The notes: generated from the letters alone by a model not told the origin. Positions 45,001 to 56,411 are shown, counted from the stretch's first letter. The stretch: DNA of 64,000 bases from Tenrec ecaudatus (GCF_050624435.1 NC_134546.1:76797700-76861699); one strand, 5' to 3'. A program made the numbers and translations.

Positions 45001-45008
45001 ATGCAAAT
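45001..45008 (+). promoter_or_regulatory. Ig octamer ATGCAAAT
   Basis: A perfect octamer (OCT1/OCT2 site of Ig V promoters) lies 86 bp upstream of the leader ATG at 45,094, the usual place for an IGHV promoter. Confidence 0.8.
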
Positions 45009-45093
45009 CATTCTTCAGGCACTAGGGTAAATTTCACCCTTGGGCTGGGAAAGGGCTGTAGGTCTCTTGGGAAAGCAGAGCTGGGGTCTAAAG

Positions 45094-45531
45094 ATGCTAC
45101 TGCTGTGTGTTCTCCTGTACCCGGTGACAGTTCCCCAAGGTGGGAGATTCAGATATCTGACTTGAATCTATGGGGATGGGTGTGACTTGAAGTGAATGAC
45201 TAGAACCATCTTTTTTCTTTGCAGGTGTCTTGTCCCAGTTGCAACTTCAGGAGTCAGGTTCAGGACTGGTGAAGCCCTCCCAGAAGCTGTCCCTCACCTG
45301 CTCTGTCTCTGGGTTGTCCATCACAAGTAGTGGTTACTGCTGGAACTGGATGCGCCAGACATCGGGGAAGGGGCTGCGGTGGTTGGGACACATGCTTTAA
45401 TGGTAATACATATTTTAGCCCATCATACCAAAGCCAACTCTCCATCACCAGAGACACATCGAAGAATCAGTTCTCCCTGCAGCTGAGCTCCATGACTGCT
45501 GAGGACATGGCCTGTATTACTGTGCAAGAGT
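45094..45531 (+). pseudogene. IGHV4-like V segment with two frameshifts
   Basis: Leader part 1 (45,094-45,139, the standard 46 bp) reads MLLLCVLLYPVTVPQ with a GT donor. The V exon starts at 45,225 after 'ctttgcag'. Mature framework 1 is [16 protein letters not shown], the IGHV4 signature, with both canonical cysteine positions and the WNWMRQ tryptophan present. After 'LGHM' a deletion shifts the frame, with immediate stops (TAA, TAA, TAG) in the original frame. Framework 3 ([20 protein letters not shown]) is readable in the shifted frame. A second small deletion before 'YYCAR' returns the sequence to the starting frame. The promoter octamer and recombination signal are kept, so recombination and transcription could occur but no V protein could. 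It would otherwise have been an ordinary V gene. Confidence 0.88.
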
Positions 45532-45570
45532 TACAGTGAGGAGAAGTCAGTGTGAGCCCAGACACAAACC
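45532..45570 (+). promoter_or_regulatory. V recombination signal (23-bp spacer)
   Basis: Heptamer TACAGTG (one change from CACAGTG), a 23-bp spacer (45,539-45,561), and nonamer ACACAAACC (45,562-45,570). This is the RAG1/RAG2 target expected 3' of an IGHV. Confidence 0.85.
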
Positions 45571-45574
45571 TCCC

Positions 45575-46825
45575 CTGCAGGGAAGACACTGGGTAGCAGG
45601 GGGCATGCAGGACCCACTAAGCACAGAGCTCAGCCCTAGACAGGCACAAATGAATGACAGGGAGGATTTCCTGTTGGAATGAGGGGTTCCTCTCTTAGCT
45701 GTCAGCATCTCCACGGACAGTTTTTCTTTTTCTCACTGCTGGCTTAAAAGGAGGAACTAGTATTCTCTGGTTGTAGTACAAATAGTAAGTGACTCTAATA
45801 GTTCATTTTCATCCTATAGAACCCATTTTCCTTCTTGAAAACAGGTTATCATGGTAATTCTCACCTTATCTGTTACTCAAAACTGTTGACAATGAAATGC
45901 AGTCATGTCCAGATTCATGCATTCAATGCATGATTTTAAATGTACTGAGCTCAGTGACCTCCTATTGCCCAGGATCAGGTCTGTGAAGGTTTCTTTCTGA
46001 ATTGTTCTCTATGCACTCTTGGCAGAGAATGACTAATGATCTCTATGTCTCAGAAAATAGTTGTGGTGATTTCTGGGGCTAAATTTTTGACGTGTCCTTA
46101 GTGATGCTTGCTACACATTGTCTCCCTGGATGCACAGTATTCCAGGCATAGAGAGACCTCTGACACCGGGAAGGGGTGAACTGCAATGACCTGTCTGGTG
46201 GGCACAGTCATTAGTAAGATGATTCATTGGAGTCACAATGAAGGGAGAGCTCATTGGAAGGACATCTTTGATTCCAAAATATAGTAAATGTGTCACAAGA
46301 GGAGGAAATTGTAAACTACTTTCTCAGAATGCTCTTTAGGCCCTGTTTTCAGCACAGGCAGGGAATGAAGTCAGTGATGCTTTCCTCTCAAAAGTTGTGG
46401 TTTCCCCACCTTGTCAGCACCTCTCTAGGGACACCGTACACAGTGACTCTTGGGAAACTTCGTGCACTGAAACCTGCCTTCTCTTCATTGGATTGGGCTT
46501 TGTCTGTCTTTCAACGTCTATCCAAAGGCAGACTTCAGAGTAATAAGTATTGATGAGATCTCAGTTTACACTCCGGGATACTAACTAGTAGCATTTGTAG
46601 TCAAAATTAGAAATAGTTAATGCAAAAATGTATTCTCATGTTGACTGGAAATTTTCTCCACACACTCTAATGTATCTTGAAACTTTTCATTCTAACGAAT
46701 ACTCACAAATGTGTATTTATTCAATAAACATCCCTTAGAATGACCTCAAAAACGTTTCTATGCCAATATTATTGTTTGGAAGTAAATAATTATTAAGATT
46801 CTCAAGGAAAATGGAAAGAATGAAA
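45575..46825. other. No gene; inter-V DNA
   Basis: No exon, RNA gene or nameable repeat is seen. Confidence 0.3.
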
Positions 46826-46829
46826 AAAA

Positions 46830-47465
46830 GCATTAAGAAAAACAAGTGCAGAGTATACAGACTTACAAAATCATCACAAAAACAAAAATTAAGAGAAAAC
46901 ATATAAAATGAACTGAGAGCAGAAAAAGGGAGGGAAAAATCAATAATTCCACAAAGATAACCCAATGCATAATGACATGGAATGTAAATGGTTTCAATGC
47001 ACCTCTAAAGTGGCAGGGAGAAGCACAATGGATAAGGAAACTTGATTCATAATTCTATGCTTACAAGAAACACATCTGAGACATAAAGAAAAGTATAATC
47101 TAAAAATGAAAGATAGAAGAAAATATATCAAGAAAATGGCAACAAAAATCAATAAAAAGCAATATTAACCAGTGAAAATTTTAAAATGGAGTACTAGGAA
47201 TAAAAATTAATAATAAAATTGACTTCAAGGCCCAATCCTTAATGGGAAACAAATGAGGGCATTATATGATAAAAGGAACAAAAGAGCAAGAAGAAAAAAT
47301 AATAATAATGAATATATATGCACTCAGTGGCAGACCCTCAAGATATATTAATCAAACTCTTATAGACTTAAGGAGAGAAATACATAATTTTACAGTAATA
47401 GAGTTAAATATGCCCCACTGAGTTTTACAGAACAACTCAAAAGATTATTTGGCTAATAAATCTGG
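46830..47465 (+). mobile_element. L1 ORF2 N-terminal (endonuclease) fragment
   Basis: It translates in pieces to the start of ORF2: 'acatggaatgtaaatggttt' (TWNVNG) and 'acaagaaacacatctgagac' (QETHLRH), the apurinic-endonuclease motifs. Frameshifted and truncated at both ends. Confidence 0.75.
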
Positions 47466-47509
47466 GTAACACAATTTACTGACCTCATAGACATATAAGA
47501 AACATACGG

Positions 47510-48060
47510 TGTAAGTCTGGGTAAACTAGAGAAACCAATTCACAGAAACTCATATGTGTAAGAGAGAGGTTTATATAAAAGGTAAGTTTACATTAAGAAA
47601 GCTTCCCAACCCAGTGCTGTCCAAGCCCACAAGTCCAACATTAGCCCATGTGTCGGATACCTATCTACAAAGTCCTCCTCCATCTCACAAAACACACACA
47701 ATGACGCTGACTACAGGGGGAAAGCCAAATCAGAGAGAATGTAAGCATCACAGTGCTGGCATGGGTCTCCACATAGCTGCTTCAGCACCCAGGGGTGCAT
47801 CAGGGTAGGTACATATGGCTTCTTCTCAGTGATGTCTTTCAGGAAGTGAACCTTGCCAGCTGAAGCAGGGAACTGGCTAAGGCAGCTGCACCCTGGTCTA
47901 ACCATCAGAGAGCAAGAGACCCAAGAACTCAAAAGGCAAGGCTCATGGAGCCATTTCTCTCTCTGCTCTTCATTGTGAATCCTGAGAGGTACTACTGCCA
48001 ATCCTTGATTGTTTGGTTACCAAAATAAACTCTTTAATTTTTAACAGAAACCCTTTTGCT
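47510..48060 (+). repeat. LTR-like repeat family, copy 4
   Basis: It starts 'gtctgggtaaactagagaaa' and follows the block order of 2,816-3,345 in the opposite orientation, ending near 'aaaataaactctttaat'. Bases 47,554-47,808 are open but only by chance within the repeat. Confidence 0.65.
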
Positions 48061-48064
48061 CTTT

Positions 48065-49090
48065 GACAGGAATGATGGAAGATGAGATAGTATGCACATT
48101 TTTCTCAAGGCTGCTTATCAATCACTGCTACATCCAGAAAGGAAGGAAAGAAAGATGGGAATGAGGGAAGGATAGAGGAAGAGACGGAGCGAAAGGAATA
48201 TAGAAGCAACAATACATGGAAATAGAGTTGCCATGTTAAGGAAATTTTATTTTTATTAATTTAGTAGCTAATCTTTGGTGACAAGTATGTATTTACTACC
48301 AATAAATTAGTCAAGAAAAATCAGATTCCAAAATAAGAACAATGATGTAATACCGTAAATTTCACACTTGCCCAAGGAACCCCCCCCCTGGGCTATGGCA
48401 TATTGACACACGATGATGAAATATACATACCTCACATAGGGCTGATAATTATTCTGTATTTTTCTTCCTGATACTCTGTTGACACATTTCTTTCTAGAAA
48501 AGTATACCATTCCACCAACCTACTATCAGTTATGTTGAAATATACTGGGCAAACCTGCAGAGAAAGAAAAGTCCCAAGTTCAGGTCAACATGAAACAGAA
48601 ATCATCAAATCAAATCAGAAGACACTTAGAAGGAGGAATTACGAAAAACCCATCTCTTTTTAAAAGTCACAACCCCACCCTGATGCATACTCAGGAATGT
48701 TGCTGTGAAATTGGTACATAACCACTATCCCTTATATTTCTTTCGTGGTGTACATACCTAAAACTATAAACCACCCTCCTCACTGTTTTTTCCTTAAGGG
48801 GCTTGCCTTTGGGATTCTTCTGGCTCACTCCCTGATTATTCCAAGTAAAGCTTCCCCATTTCATTTTTATGCAGACCCTTACACCCACGCCTTTGTTTCT
48901 CAGCAGGAGTTAGATTGGTATCTTGGGACCCACTTCCTCTTGTTGTGTGTTTATACAACATGACATTACATATTCATCTGCCCCTGCCTCCCCCACTCCC
49001 TGAGAACTGTTATTCTACAAGAGCCTGTGAGGAGTACTGTTGTGTGTTTTGACATATTTTTGTTTATTAAGTTACCTTTGGGTTTGTTCC
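48065..49090. other. No gene recognised
   Basis: A GA-rich microsatellite-like stretch (48,140-48,190) and AT-rich DNA. Nothing nameable. Confidence 0.3.
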
Positions 49091-49094
49091 AATT

Positions 49095-49455
49095 TATATC
49101 AACACTGTGACCAAGAGAACAGAGCACGGACTGATGTTGTGCCATCATCACACTTGCTATGCTTGATCTCATGGCTACACCTGTTGAATCAATCCATGCC
49201 ACTGAGGAGCTTCCTCTTTTTCACTGACCGTCGACTTTACTGAGCATGGAGTCTTTTCCAGGTACTGCTCTCTCCTCATAGTTTGACCAAAGTATGTGAG
49301 GTGAAGTACCACCACTCTTGCTCCAAAGAAAGTCTCTGGTGTGCTTCCATTTAAGACAGATCAGTTTATTTTTATGACACTGCATGGTATTTTCAATATA
49401 CTTCACCCACACTATCATCAAGGTGCATGAAGCACTACTCCAGTCCTCTTTCACC
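49095..49455 (-). mobile_element. RTE LINE fragment, antisense
   Basis: 'cttcctctttttcactgacc', 'agtatgtgaggtgaagta' and 'gcatggtattttcaatatac' are the reverse complement of the C-terminal RTE coding region. Decayed. Confidence 0.65.
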
Positions 49456-49724
49456 ACTGTCTAGCATTGACTTGCATATAATGTGATTGAAAGCCCTGAC
49501 CCATGATTATTTTCATGGCCTCCTTAATCCTCAACATGACAGCATAGTCCCATGCAATATAGACCCCTAGGAAAGAGGTATGCATACATGAGTGACACTT
49601 TGAGTTAAGTATCTGGTTATTGAATGAAAGTTCATGGATTTAAAATAATTAATTAGTCCTTGTCAGGAATAGGAGGTTATCTGACCCAGATAGTATTTAT
49701 ACAATGTGATACTCTACCAAAAAT

Positions 49725-49800
49725 CCTACAGAACAGTTCTATTAACCATACAGGGTCTCTGTGATTCTGAAAAGACTCTATGACAGTGAGTTTGGTTTGG
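49725..49800 (+). repeat. AfroSINE tail fragment
   Basis: 'cagaacagttctattaacca' through 'tatgacagtgagtttggttt' matches the SINE tail. The head is absent. Confidence 0.6.
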
Positions 49801-50609
49801 GAGCAAATATCATTTGCTTGCTTGTTGATTTGCTTGCTTGATTCAATGATTTGTCCTCAGTGGAGAGGATTCCTGGTGTGTGAATAGCTCTCAGATCTCA
49901 CAATGAAAAAATGAAAGAAGAAATGTGAATGAAAATTGGATATGTTTCACATCAAAGAATACTGATAAACCTGGACCCTGGCTAACTTAAGAGAGCGAAC
50001 ACTTCCATCTGGGAAGACACTAAACTGAGCCTATGTGTAGGCGTCCAAATACCTCCATCTCTGCTAACTGTCTTGGTCCCACATGCACAGGCGCGAGTCT
50101 TGGAGAAAATAGCTTTTGGAGTGGTAGGACCTATGTTTCCATGAGCTGTTCACAGTCTCCAGACCTTATCCAGCCATTGACACTCATAGGAAAATTGCTC
50201 ACGTGATTTCCTGTTTAAATGCTGCCTCCCCATCAGGGGACACATGCGACTGCTGAATCAGGGTGACTTTGCTCCAGAAATGTCTGCTTCCTCTTTATCC
50301 TCATGGTGCTGGGTCTCCCATCGGGTCAGTGTCAGGGAGATATGGAATCCTTCACAGCATATTAACTGACAGATGGGTGTTTAATATTTATTTCCTATGT
50401 CTTCGGTGACCTGGCCCAGGTGAGATGTAGGAGTCTGGTCCTCAGATGGTGAGGCCTTCACAGACCCTCACTCTCACCTGTCCCACCAGGGGACTCTGTT
50501 TCCAGCACCAGTGCTACTTGGGATTCAATCAGGCAGCAACCTGGAAGCAGCCTTGAGTGGCTGTGAGGGACTTACTACAGAACAAAGTAAAACAGAGATT
50601 ATGCACCAT

Positions 50610-51210
50610 TGTCAGGGGAAAGCAGCCCCTAACACATCATTACGGGTCCAGTAGGTGCAATTGTACAGCAATAATAAGTAAAGATCATAGTAAAGTTATA
50701 GAGAGCATGAGAGATAGAAGTGAAGTATTGAAATGAATGGGAGTCAGTCACAAATCACGGCAACATGCTCACCTCTGCCCCGCTGATGGTCCACGTGGAG
50801 GGAGAGAGAGAGTTTAATGGTAGCCCCGGCCCCTTTTATATTCTCTGGGGACATGCAAGCCCCCTAATTACAGGTGAGGACGTACATCACTGGAAGGGGC
50901 TGTCCTATAGGTAATATAGTAATGAGAGGGGGTGGTCTAGGGATATACACGCAATAGGAAGGGGAGGGATCCTAGGTTCAGGATGGCGGCCTAACTTTGA
51001 CCTATTCCCTAGATCTCCATAGGAACCATTATCAGTAGGGTGTGAACGCTTGGTCTCAGGCCTCAAGGAGGAATAGTTTATTGTCCCCAGTAGCAGGGAG
51101 TGAGGCCTGCCATATAGTCTGGTTGACTAACTGCACTAGAGGCCTACCCTGTAGTCTGGTGACTAACTACTCTGGGGAGGATGTCTGTAAGCCTTTGACA
51201 TCTCGCCACA
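50610..51210 (-). repeat. Proviral 3' LTR
   Basis: On the minus strand it begins TGTGGCGAGATG and ends CCCCTGACA. It contains a TATA-like 'gaatataaaagggg' (near 50,838 in plus orientation) and GA-rich stretches. A purine-rich tract lies just upstream on the minus strand ('acagggggact'). Confidence 0.88.
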
Positions 51211-51673
51211 AGTCCCCCTGTAACTCATATATAAAATTCAAAAGCGACATAGGCGACATGGTTATTTTCTATACATTAAAAGCTGTCAAGGCAAAACTTC
51301 ATGATCCAATTAATATAGCCAAAAATCCAGGCTTAATAGAAACATTTTGAATCCGGGCACTGGGGATAAATACCCTTTATGCCCAATTGCTATTGGAAGA
51401 AAATATGAGAAGTTGGATACCGCGGCGGGAAGAAATAAAGCCAAAGAGGAATGTCTGCGCCTATAGTCAAAGCTGCCGGCCACACAGCAACCAGCTATGT
51501 GCTTGTAAGAGACAACCTCAAATCAGCACCATATAGGAAGGTAAATTGAGGAACAGTGCCATGAGAATGTGATTAGGACTTACCTATTACTCACAAGGGT
51601 AGGGGTCCCCCCGCACCTACCACCAGAAAACTAGCCTTCCAGGCTTCTTTGCGAGACAATGAAGGATTCATCC

Positions 51674-51958
51674 TTAAACACTCTCTCCCCTTTCTCTGCT
51701 CCTCATGGTATTTGCCTTATGCGCGAACTTCAAAAGTGCCATAGAGGCCGTATGATTCTCCTTCATACGCCTTAGCTTTCTATAGAAGCAACACATGATA
51801 GCCAGGACAAAAATTGTGATAATGAGCAGCACTGTTAGGCTGGGACCCAGGCTATGAGAAATACTTTGAACCCAAGCACGAGGGCCCAATCCTTCCATGT
51901 CGTTCACCAGTTGCTTAATTATATCAGAGCCAGGAGATGCCTCAAGCCTGTCTTTCAA
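51674..51958 (-). pseudogene. Endogenous retroviral env, transmembrane-subunit remnant
   Basis: A 94-codon open stretch on the minus strand, not starting at a true env start. A membrane-proximal region precedes one clear membrane segment (LTVLLIITIFVLAIMCCFY) and a short basic cytoplasmic tail (RKLRRMKE...). The layout and position just before the 3' LTR identify the C-terminal end of the env transmembrane subunit. The surface subunit and fusion region are absent, so no entry function remains. Confidence 0.65.
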
Positions 51959-52505
51959 TGTATAAAAATATCCTTTTTAACCTGATCAACATCCAATGAA
52001 ATGTTTCCCTTAAGCCCTGGCAAATGTTTCCTAATCAGATACCAATCATGCAATGTTACATTATATAGGTAAGGAGTTACACAGAAATCAGTTACATTCC
52101 AATCACATTATAACATTGACAAGTCCAAAATCTTGATCTTTTAGCAAAAGTCTGCAGTAATAGTCCAGTCACTGTTGTATAAAATTTTCAGTTATGATAG
52201 AGTCCCAAAGTTTCTTAGACAGCATCAGCATCGGAAGAAATATCTCAGCGGTCAGCAATTGCCATTCTTAGGAATCTGCCAGGTCTCCTTGATGTTTTGA
52301 ATAACTTCAGTAACAGGACAGGGTGGTCAGGTCACACATCAGCTTCCCTGTTTTCTTCTGGGCCTTGCTGGCTGAAGAGAAATCCACCTATCGCCTTTGC
52401 CTGTGAAAATATAAATAGCCCCTCTCTTCGGGGTGTCATTAACCTGAAAAATGAATTATGATGAATATTGGGTGGCTTCTCCATCTCTTTCTTATCCATC
52501 TTTCT

Positions 52506-52973
52506 TCAAAAGTGGTTGCGTCCTTCTAAGGAGAGTCCAACAGCTTTATTCTGTAAAAATATAAATGCATAACCCTTTCTCCAGGTAAATGAACCTGGAT
52601 CCCAAACGCGGTTTCCATCATCTTCGGATTTCTTAGGATCAGTTTTCTCTCTAGAAGTGAAAACATGTTTATCTTCCCTAATTTTATTACCTTTTAGTAA
52701 GGAGAAAAAGTTTTTGGTTAAAATGACTAAATGAACTTTATCACACATAAGATTCCTCTTCTCCCCCTTCTGTTTTAACACTTCAGATTTCAAAGCATTG
52801 CTAGCAGTCTCAGTTAACTTGCTAGGTCTTGACTCAGTATGAGGGCTGGTCAGATAGCCTTCATTGATATGTAAACTTTGGCTTCCAGCTCTCAGGGAAT
52901 CTAGAGAGCTAAATTGTGAGAACCTCTTACCATACTTTGAAAGACCAAAAAAATTCTTCATAAATTTGTTCAT
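52506..52973 (-). pseudogene. Endogenous retroviral remnant, pol/env junction region
   Basis: A 155-codon open stretch rich in lysine and serine, with 'FTWRKGYAFIFLQN' near its end. By position it falls where the end of integrase and the start of env would lie. That phrase is reminiscent of the integrase C-terminal domain, but I cannot place it firmly. The region upstream on the minus strand is out of frame. It may be a rearranged join created by the internal deletion. Confidence 0.35.
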
Positions 52974-53120
52974 CTGTTCTTTAAGTAACTTACCAAACAG
53001 ACATTTTTTCCTGCAAGCTTACCGATAAGGTTACAGGCTCAATTAAGCCACTTTGCCTTTCAGGCTTCTTACACTGGATGATTTTACAATCTTGCAATTG
53101 TCTCTCTTGGTTAACTTCAC

Positions 53121-53369
53121 TCATTCTTTCAAGCCTGATTTAGGGGAAGTTAATAGGAGGGTCTTAGGCCCTCCTGAATGCCCTAATGAAATGTCCCTAC
53201 ATCCAAAGTTTAAAAACCTTTTCCCTTCAATTTCTAATTCCATGTGGGGGCGCTGTTGTTTCCCCACCACAACATTCCAAAAGACCCCTTGATTTAAAGG
53301 GTGGTCAGATTTCTCAAGTACTCTTTCCTGATAGACATACATTTTTACTCTAGGAATGCATGGAAGCAA
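53121..53369 (-). pseudogene. Endogenous retroviral protease remnant
   Basis: The minus-strand frame contains 'QQRPHMELEIEGKRF', like the strand leading into a retroviral aspartic protease active site. The catalytic D-T/S-G triad is not seen where expected, as the frame reads NFGCRDIS. It lies directly downstream of the dUTPase-like segment, as in betaretroviral pro. Inactive by sequence. Confidence 0.45.
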
Positions 53370-53408
53370 AAATTGGCTTAAGCGATCTTGTTTTACAAAC
53401 CATGATAT

Positions 53409-55547
53409 TTAAGAATTCATCACTGCCTTAACTTTTTCATAATCTTGTTCAATAATTCCAGCAATAATCAGAACACCTTGAGAATTTACATTAGACTTTC
53501 CTAATAAACATCCCATAGTTCTTTTAGGCAGTGAAGCCGAATTACCGCTCTTAATAATTTCTGATTCAATTACAGCTTTTGGCTTTACTTCGCAACTCTG
53601 ATCAACTCCAGTATCAACTTTAATTTCTTGAGTACTTAGGTTAAAACTTCCTGATGACAACTGTATTACTCTTTCAATAAGAGGCTCCTGTTCTTTAGAA
53701 TCAACAAATTGCTGTGAGGGCTTCTGAGCCATCTCTTGGTTACTCAAACCCACTGCAGTGAGAACAGAGGCTGGGGTTTTGCTGGTTTGGCTAGGTCTGG
53801 TCTCCTGCCGTGAGGCTGGGAGATACCTGCCATCTCTGCCAATCAAATATTCTCTTGCTGTGTTGGGCAGAGGCCTTGCCTTCTGCTCTCTGTTAGGCAG
53901 GACTTGGATCAAGCTCCTTCCTCTATTTTCCCGCTGGGAAGCCTTTTCTAAGGGCAACCCTTCATTGTTGAATTTTGAATGACATTGGCTCACCCAATGA
54001 GTTACCTTCCTACAGCAGGGGCAGAGTTCAGGTTCTTTTAAACCACAATTAGATGGCCCTGGCCCATGCTCTGGCGCAGGCCGCAGTTTGCTTTTCACGA
54101 CCAGGCTGATCGGCCTGTGCTGTCTGGATTCTTTTTGAAGATGACCTGTCTTTCCGCAACTAAAGCACTCTCTTCTAATATAATTTGCCAAGGTCGCTGC
54201 CATGAGGTCTCCCTTGTGTTCCTCTGCCTCTACACTCCTGCATACCCTAAGATAATCCAGCAACGTGCCCTGTTCCCTTTAGGGGCACAAGGCATTTTTA
54301 CAGTGCTTATTAGAGAAATCATAAGATAGCTTATGCACTAGGTCTCTTACTGCCTGGACATTCTTCACACATTTGGAAATAGCATCTTCCAGACGGGACA
54401 CAAAGTCAGCATAAGGCTCATCATTCCACTGTCTTACAGCCATGTAACTCGGCTTTCTCTCTTCTGATGGAATTATCTTTTCCCAGGCATTTAAGCAAAC
54501 TTCACGTATCTGTCCTAGTGTCTGTTCAGTAAACTGTAGTTGAGACTCAATTGTAATATAATTCTCATCTCCTAGTAACTGATGAATCCCTATATCTATC
54601 CCATCCTCAGCATTCTTGCGTGCTCGTGCAAGGGCTGCTTCCTTCCATAGCATTTGATATTGCAAGGATTCTGAAGAGGAAAGGCAAGTTTTCGCTACAA
54701 CTCTCCAGTCTGTAGGCATCCAGCTCTCGGGCTCTGCTAAAGCCCTCACTATGCTGATTACAAAATGTGAGTCTGGGCCATAATCATTGACTGCCTGCTT
54801 AAGATCTTTTAGAAACTGAAAGGGAAAGGCAATATACTGCCTTTCTTGACTCCCTTCAGGGTGCTGCTCGTAAGGCTTCCTGTCTATAATTCTAACAGGA
54901 TAAGCCATTCTGAATTCTAAGTCTGCTTCTTGAGCTATACTCTTCTCCACTGGTGAGAGCAAAGGTGCTTAACCTCTCACTTTCCCAGCCTCACCTGCTA
55001 GGTTAAGTCTCTCTATTTGCATTCCTTTGGATCTAATCTCTTCTCCTCCAGCACTGGCTTGCTTGATAGTATTGTAATTCCCTGCGCTATACTCTGGTGG
55101 GGCAGATGCTTCTACTCTGCTATCTCCTGATTCAAACTTCATTTTCCTAGCTACACCTAAATTCTTCTCATCTGCCTGCAACTCATTCTGCCTGCTTCTC
55201 ACCTGATTTAAGTCTGTGAAGCTTACAGGTTTCTCACTACTCTGCTGGTCTTCATCTTTTGTTCTCTCACCCTGCAGCGGCTCCAAAACTGCTTTAATCT
55301 GCACCCACAGATCCCAGGTCGCCATGGGTATGCTCAGTCCTTCCCTATGAGCTTTTCTTAAGTTAATGGCTACCTTTTCACAGATCTCCATATCGAAGGT
55401 TCCTGACTCCGGAAAAGAAGGATTAAATTTCTTTACCAATTGAAGAAATTCTTTCATTCTCTTTTTTGTTACCCTTACATTTTGTTTCTTCAAGAGGTGG
55501 CAAAGAGTGATACCATACTCTGTATCCTTGCTCTTTGCCTGACCCAT
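53409..55547 (-). pseudogene. Endogenous retroviral gag with dUTPase-like extension, two stops
   Basis: One minus-strand frame spans this interval with only two stops: TAA at 54,969-54,971 and TAA at 54,279-54,281. In order: a matrix region with an MGQ start (possible myristoylation); a capsid with a major-homology-region-like 'QWNDEPYADFVSRLEDAI'; a nucleocapsid with a first knuckle CFSCGKTGH lacking its last cysteine and a second CPCCRKVTHWVSQC complete; and a C-terminal segment with 'MGCLLGKSNVNSQG', a dUTPase substrate-loop motif. Betaretroviruses usually place dUTPase in a different frame reached by frameshifting. Here it shares the gag frame, which may reflect an indel. The breaks leave no full Gag. 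Confidence 0.8.
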
Positions 55548-55674
55548 ATCTCACTCGGACTAAAACACTTAAAAAATAAACTAAAAAAAATATCTCGATT
55601 CACCCTCACAGTCCGATGAGGCCGTACAATTGTTACACGGGATATAACTCAAAAGAGTTCTTTTCCTACAAGAT

Positions 55675-55692
55675 TCCACATAATGGGTGCCA
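55675..55692 (-). promoter_or_regulatory. Proviral primer-binding site
   Basis: Two bases after the 5' LTR on the minus strand, TGGCACCCATTATGTGG is closest to the sites complementary to lysine tRNA used by many betaretroviruses, with several changes. Assignment of the exact tRNA is tentative. Confidence 0.5.
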
Positions 55693-55694
55693 TA

Positions 55695-56296
55695 TGTCAA
55701 GGGAAGCCAGCCCCTAACACATCATTACGGGTCCGGTAGGTGCAATTGTACAGCAATAATAAGTAAAGATCATAGTAAAGTTATAGAGAGCATGAGAGAT
55801 AGAAGTGAAGTATTGAAATGAATGGGAGTCAGTCACAATTCATGGTAACATGCTCACCTCTGCCCCGCTGATGGTCCACGTGGAGGGAGAGAGAGAGTTT
55901 AATGGTAGCCCCGGCCCCTTTTATATTCTCTGGGGACATGCAAGCCCCCTAATTACAGGTGAGGACATACGTCACTGGAAGGGGCTTTCCTATAGGTAAT
56001 ACAGTAATGAAAGGGGGGTGGTCTAGGGACATACATGCAATAGGAAGGGGAGGAATCCTAGGTTCAGGATGGCGGCCTAACTTTAACCTATTCTCTAGAT
56101 CTCCGTAGGAACCATTATCAGTAGGGTGTGAACGCTTGGTCTCAGGCCTCAAGGAGGAATAGTTTATTGTCCCCAGTAGCAGGGAGTGAGGCCTGCCATA
56201 TAGTCTGGTTGACTAACTGCACTAGAGGCCTACCCTGTAGTCTGGTGACTAACTACTCTGGGGAGGATGTCTGTAAGCGTTTGACCTCTCCCCACA
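55695..56296 (-). repeat. Proviral 5' LTR
   Basis: Begins TGTGGGGAGAGG and ends CCCTTGACA on the minus strand, colinear with the 3' LTR. It carries the same TATA-like region and transcribes leftwards, antisense to the host V segment. Confidence 0.88.
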
Positions 56297-56411
56297 CACC
56301 ATCTCTAAATGATCATCTAGTCATCAACCCAGACACATCAGAGAACCAGTTCTTCATGCAACTGAGCTCTGTGACCACAGAGGACACGGCTGTGTATTTC
56401 TGTGCAAGAGA

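Larger units (their letters stand above)
50610..56296 (-). mobile_element. Betaretrovirus-like provirus, internally deleted
   Basis: An antisense endogenous retrovirus of 5.69 kb with two LTRs (about 601 and 602 bp), a lysine-tRNA-type primer site, gag, dUTPase and the C-terminal end of env. Most of pol (reverse transcriptase, RNase H) is gone. It is flanked by a 6-bp duplication CACCAT (50,604-50,609 and 56,297-56,302), in line with betaretroviral integration. By eye the LTRs differ at about 22 of 601 positions, so the insertion is neither ancient nor recent. The internal deletion and stops make it defective. Confidence 0.88.
50280..56411 (+). pseudogene. IGHV6-like V segment split by a provirus
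   Basis: The 5' part (50,280-50,609) begins ATGTCTGC..., with 'gtgctgggtctcccatcgg' and a GT donor (50,325), matching the human IGHV6-1 leader. Framework 1 through CDR2 follows, with 'ggggactctgtttccagcac' and 'acttactacagaacaaagta' at the place of the long VH6 CDR2. The 3' part (56,297-56,411) resumes with 'catcaacccagacacatcag' and reads [15 protein letters not shown] then [19 protein letters not shown] flanks the insert on both sides. The V was not pristine: leader part 1 is 45 rather than 46 bp, the acceptor AG reads CG, and framework 1 lacks one base. Framework 3 remains open. In humans IGHV6-1 is the D-proximal, single-copy V; here two more V relics lie 3' of it. Confidence 0.85.

Noticed and set aside
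47554-47808. An 84-codon frame similar in sequence to the minus-strand one at 3,041-3,292
   Set aside because: The similarity suggested a conserved protein at first, but both fall inside copies of the same LTR-like repeat.
51042-51350. A second V or host gene, because the 5' 70 codons match the frame at 56,128-56,457
   Set aside because: The shared part is antisense LTR sequence. The difference downstream is provirus in one and V framework 3 in the other.
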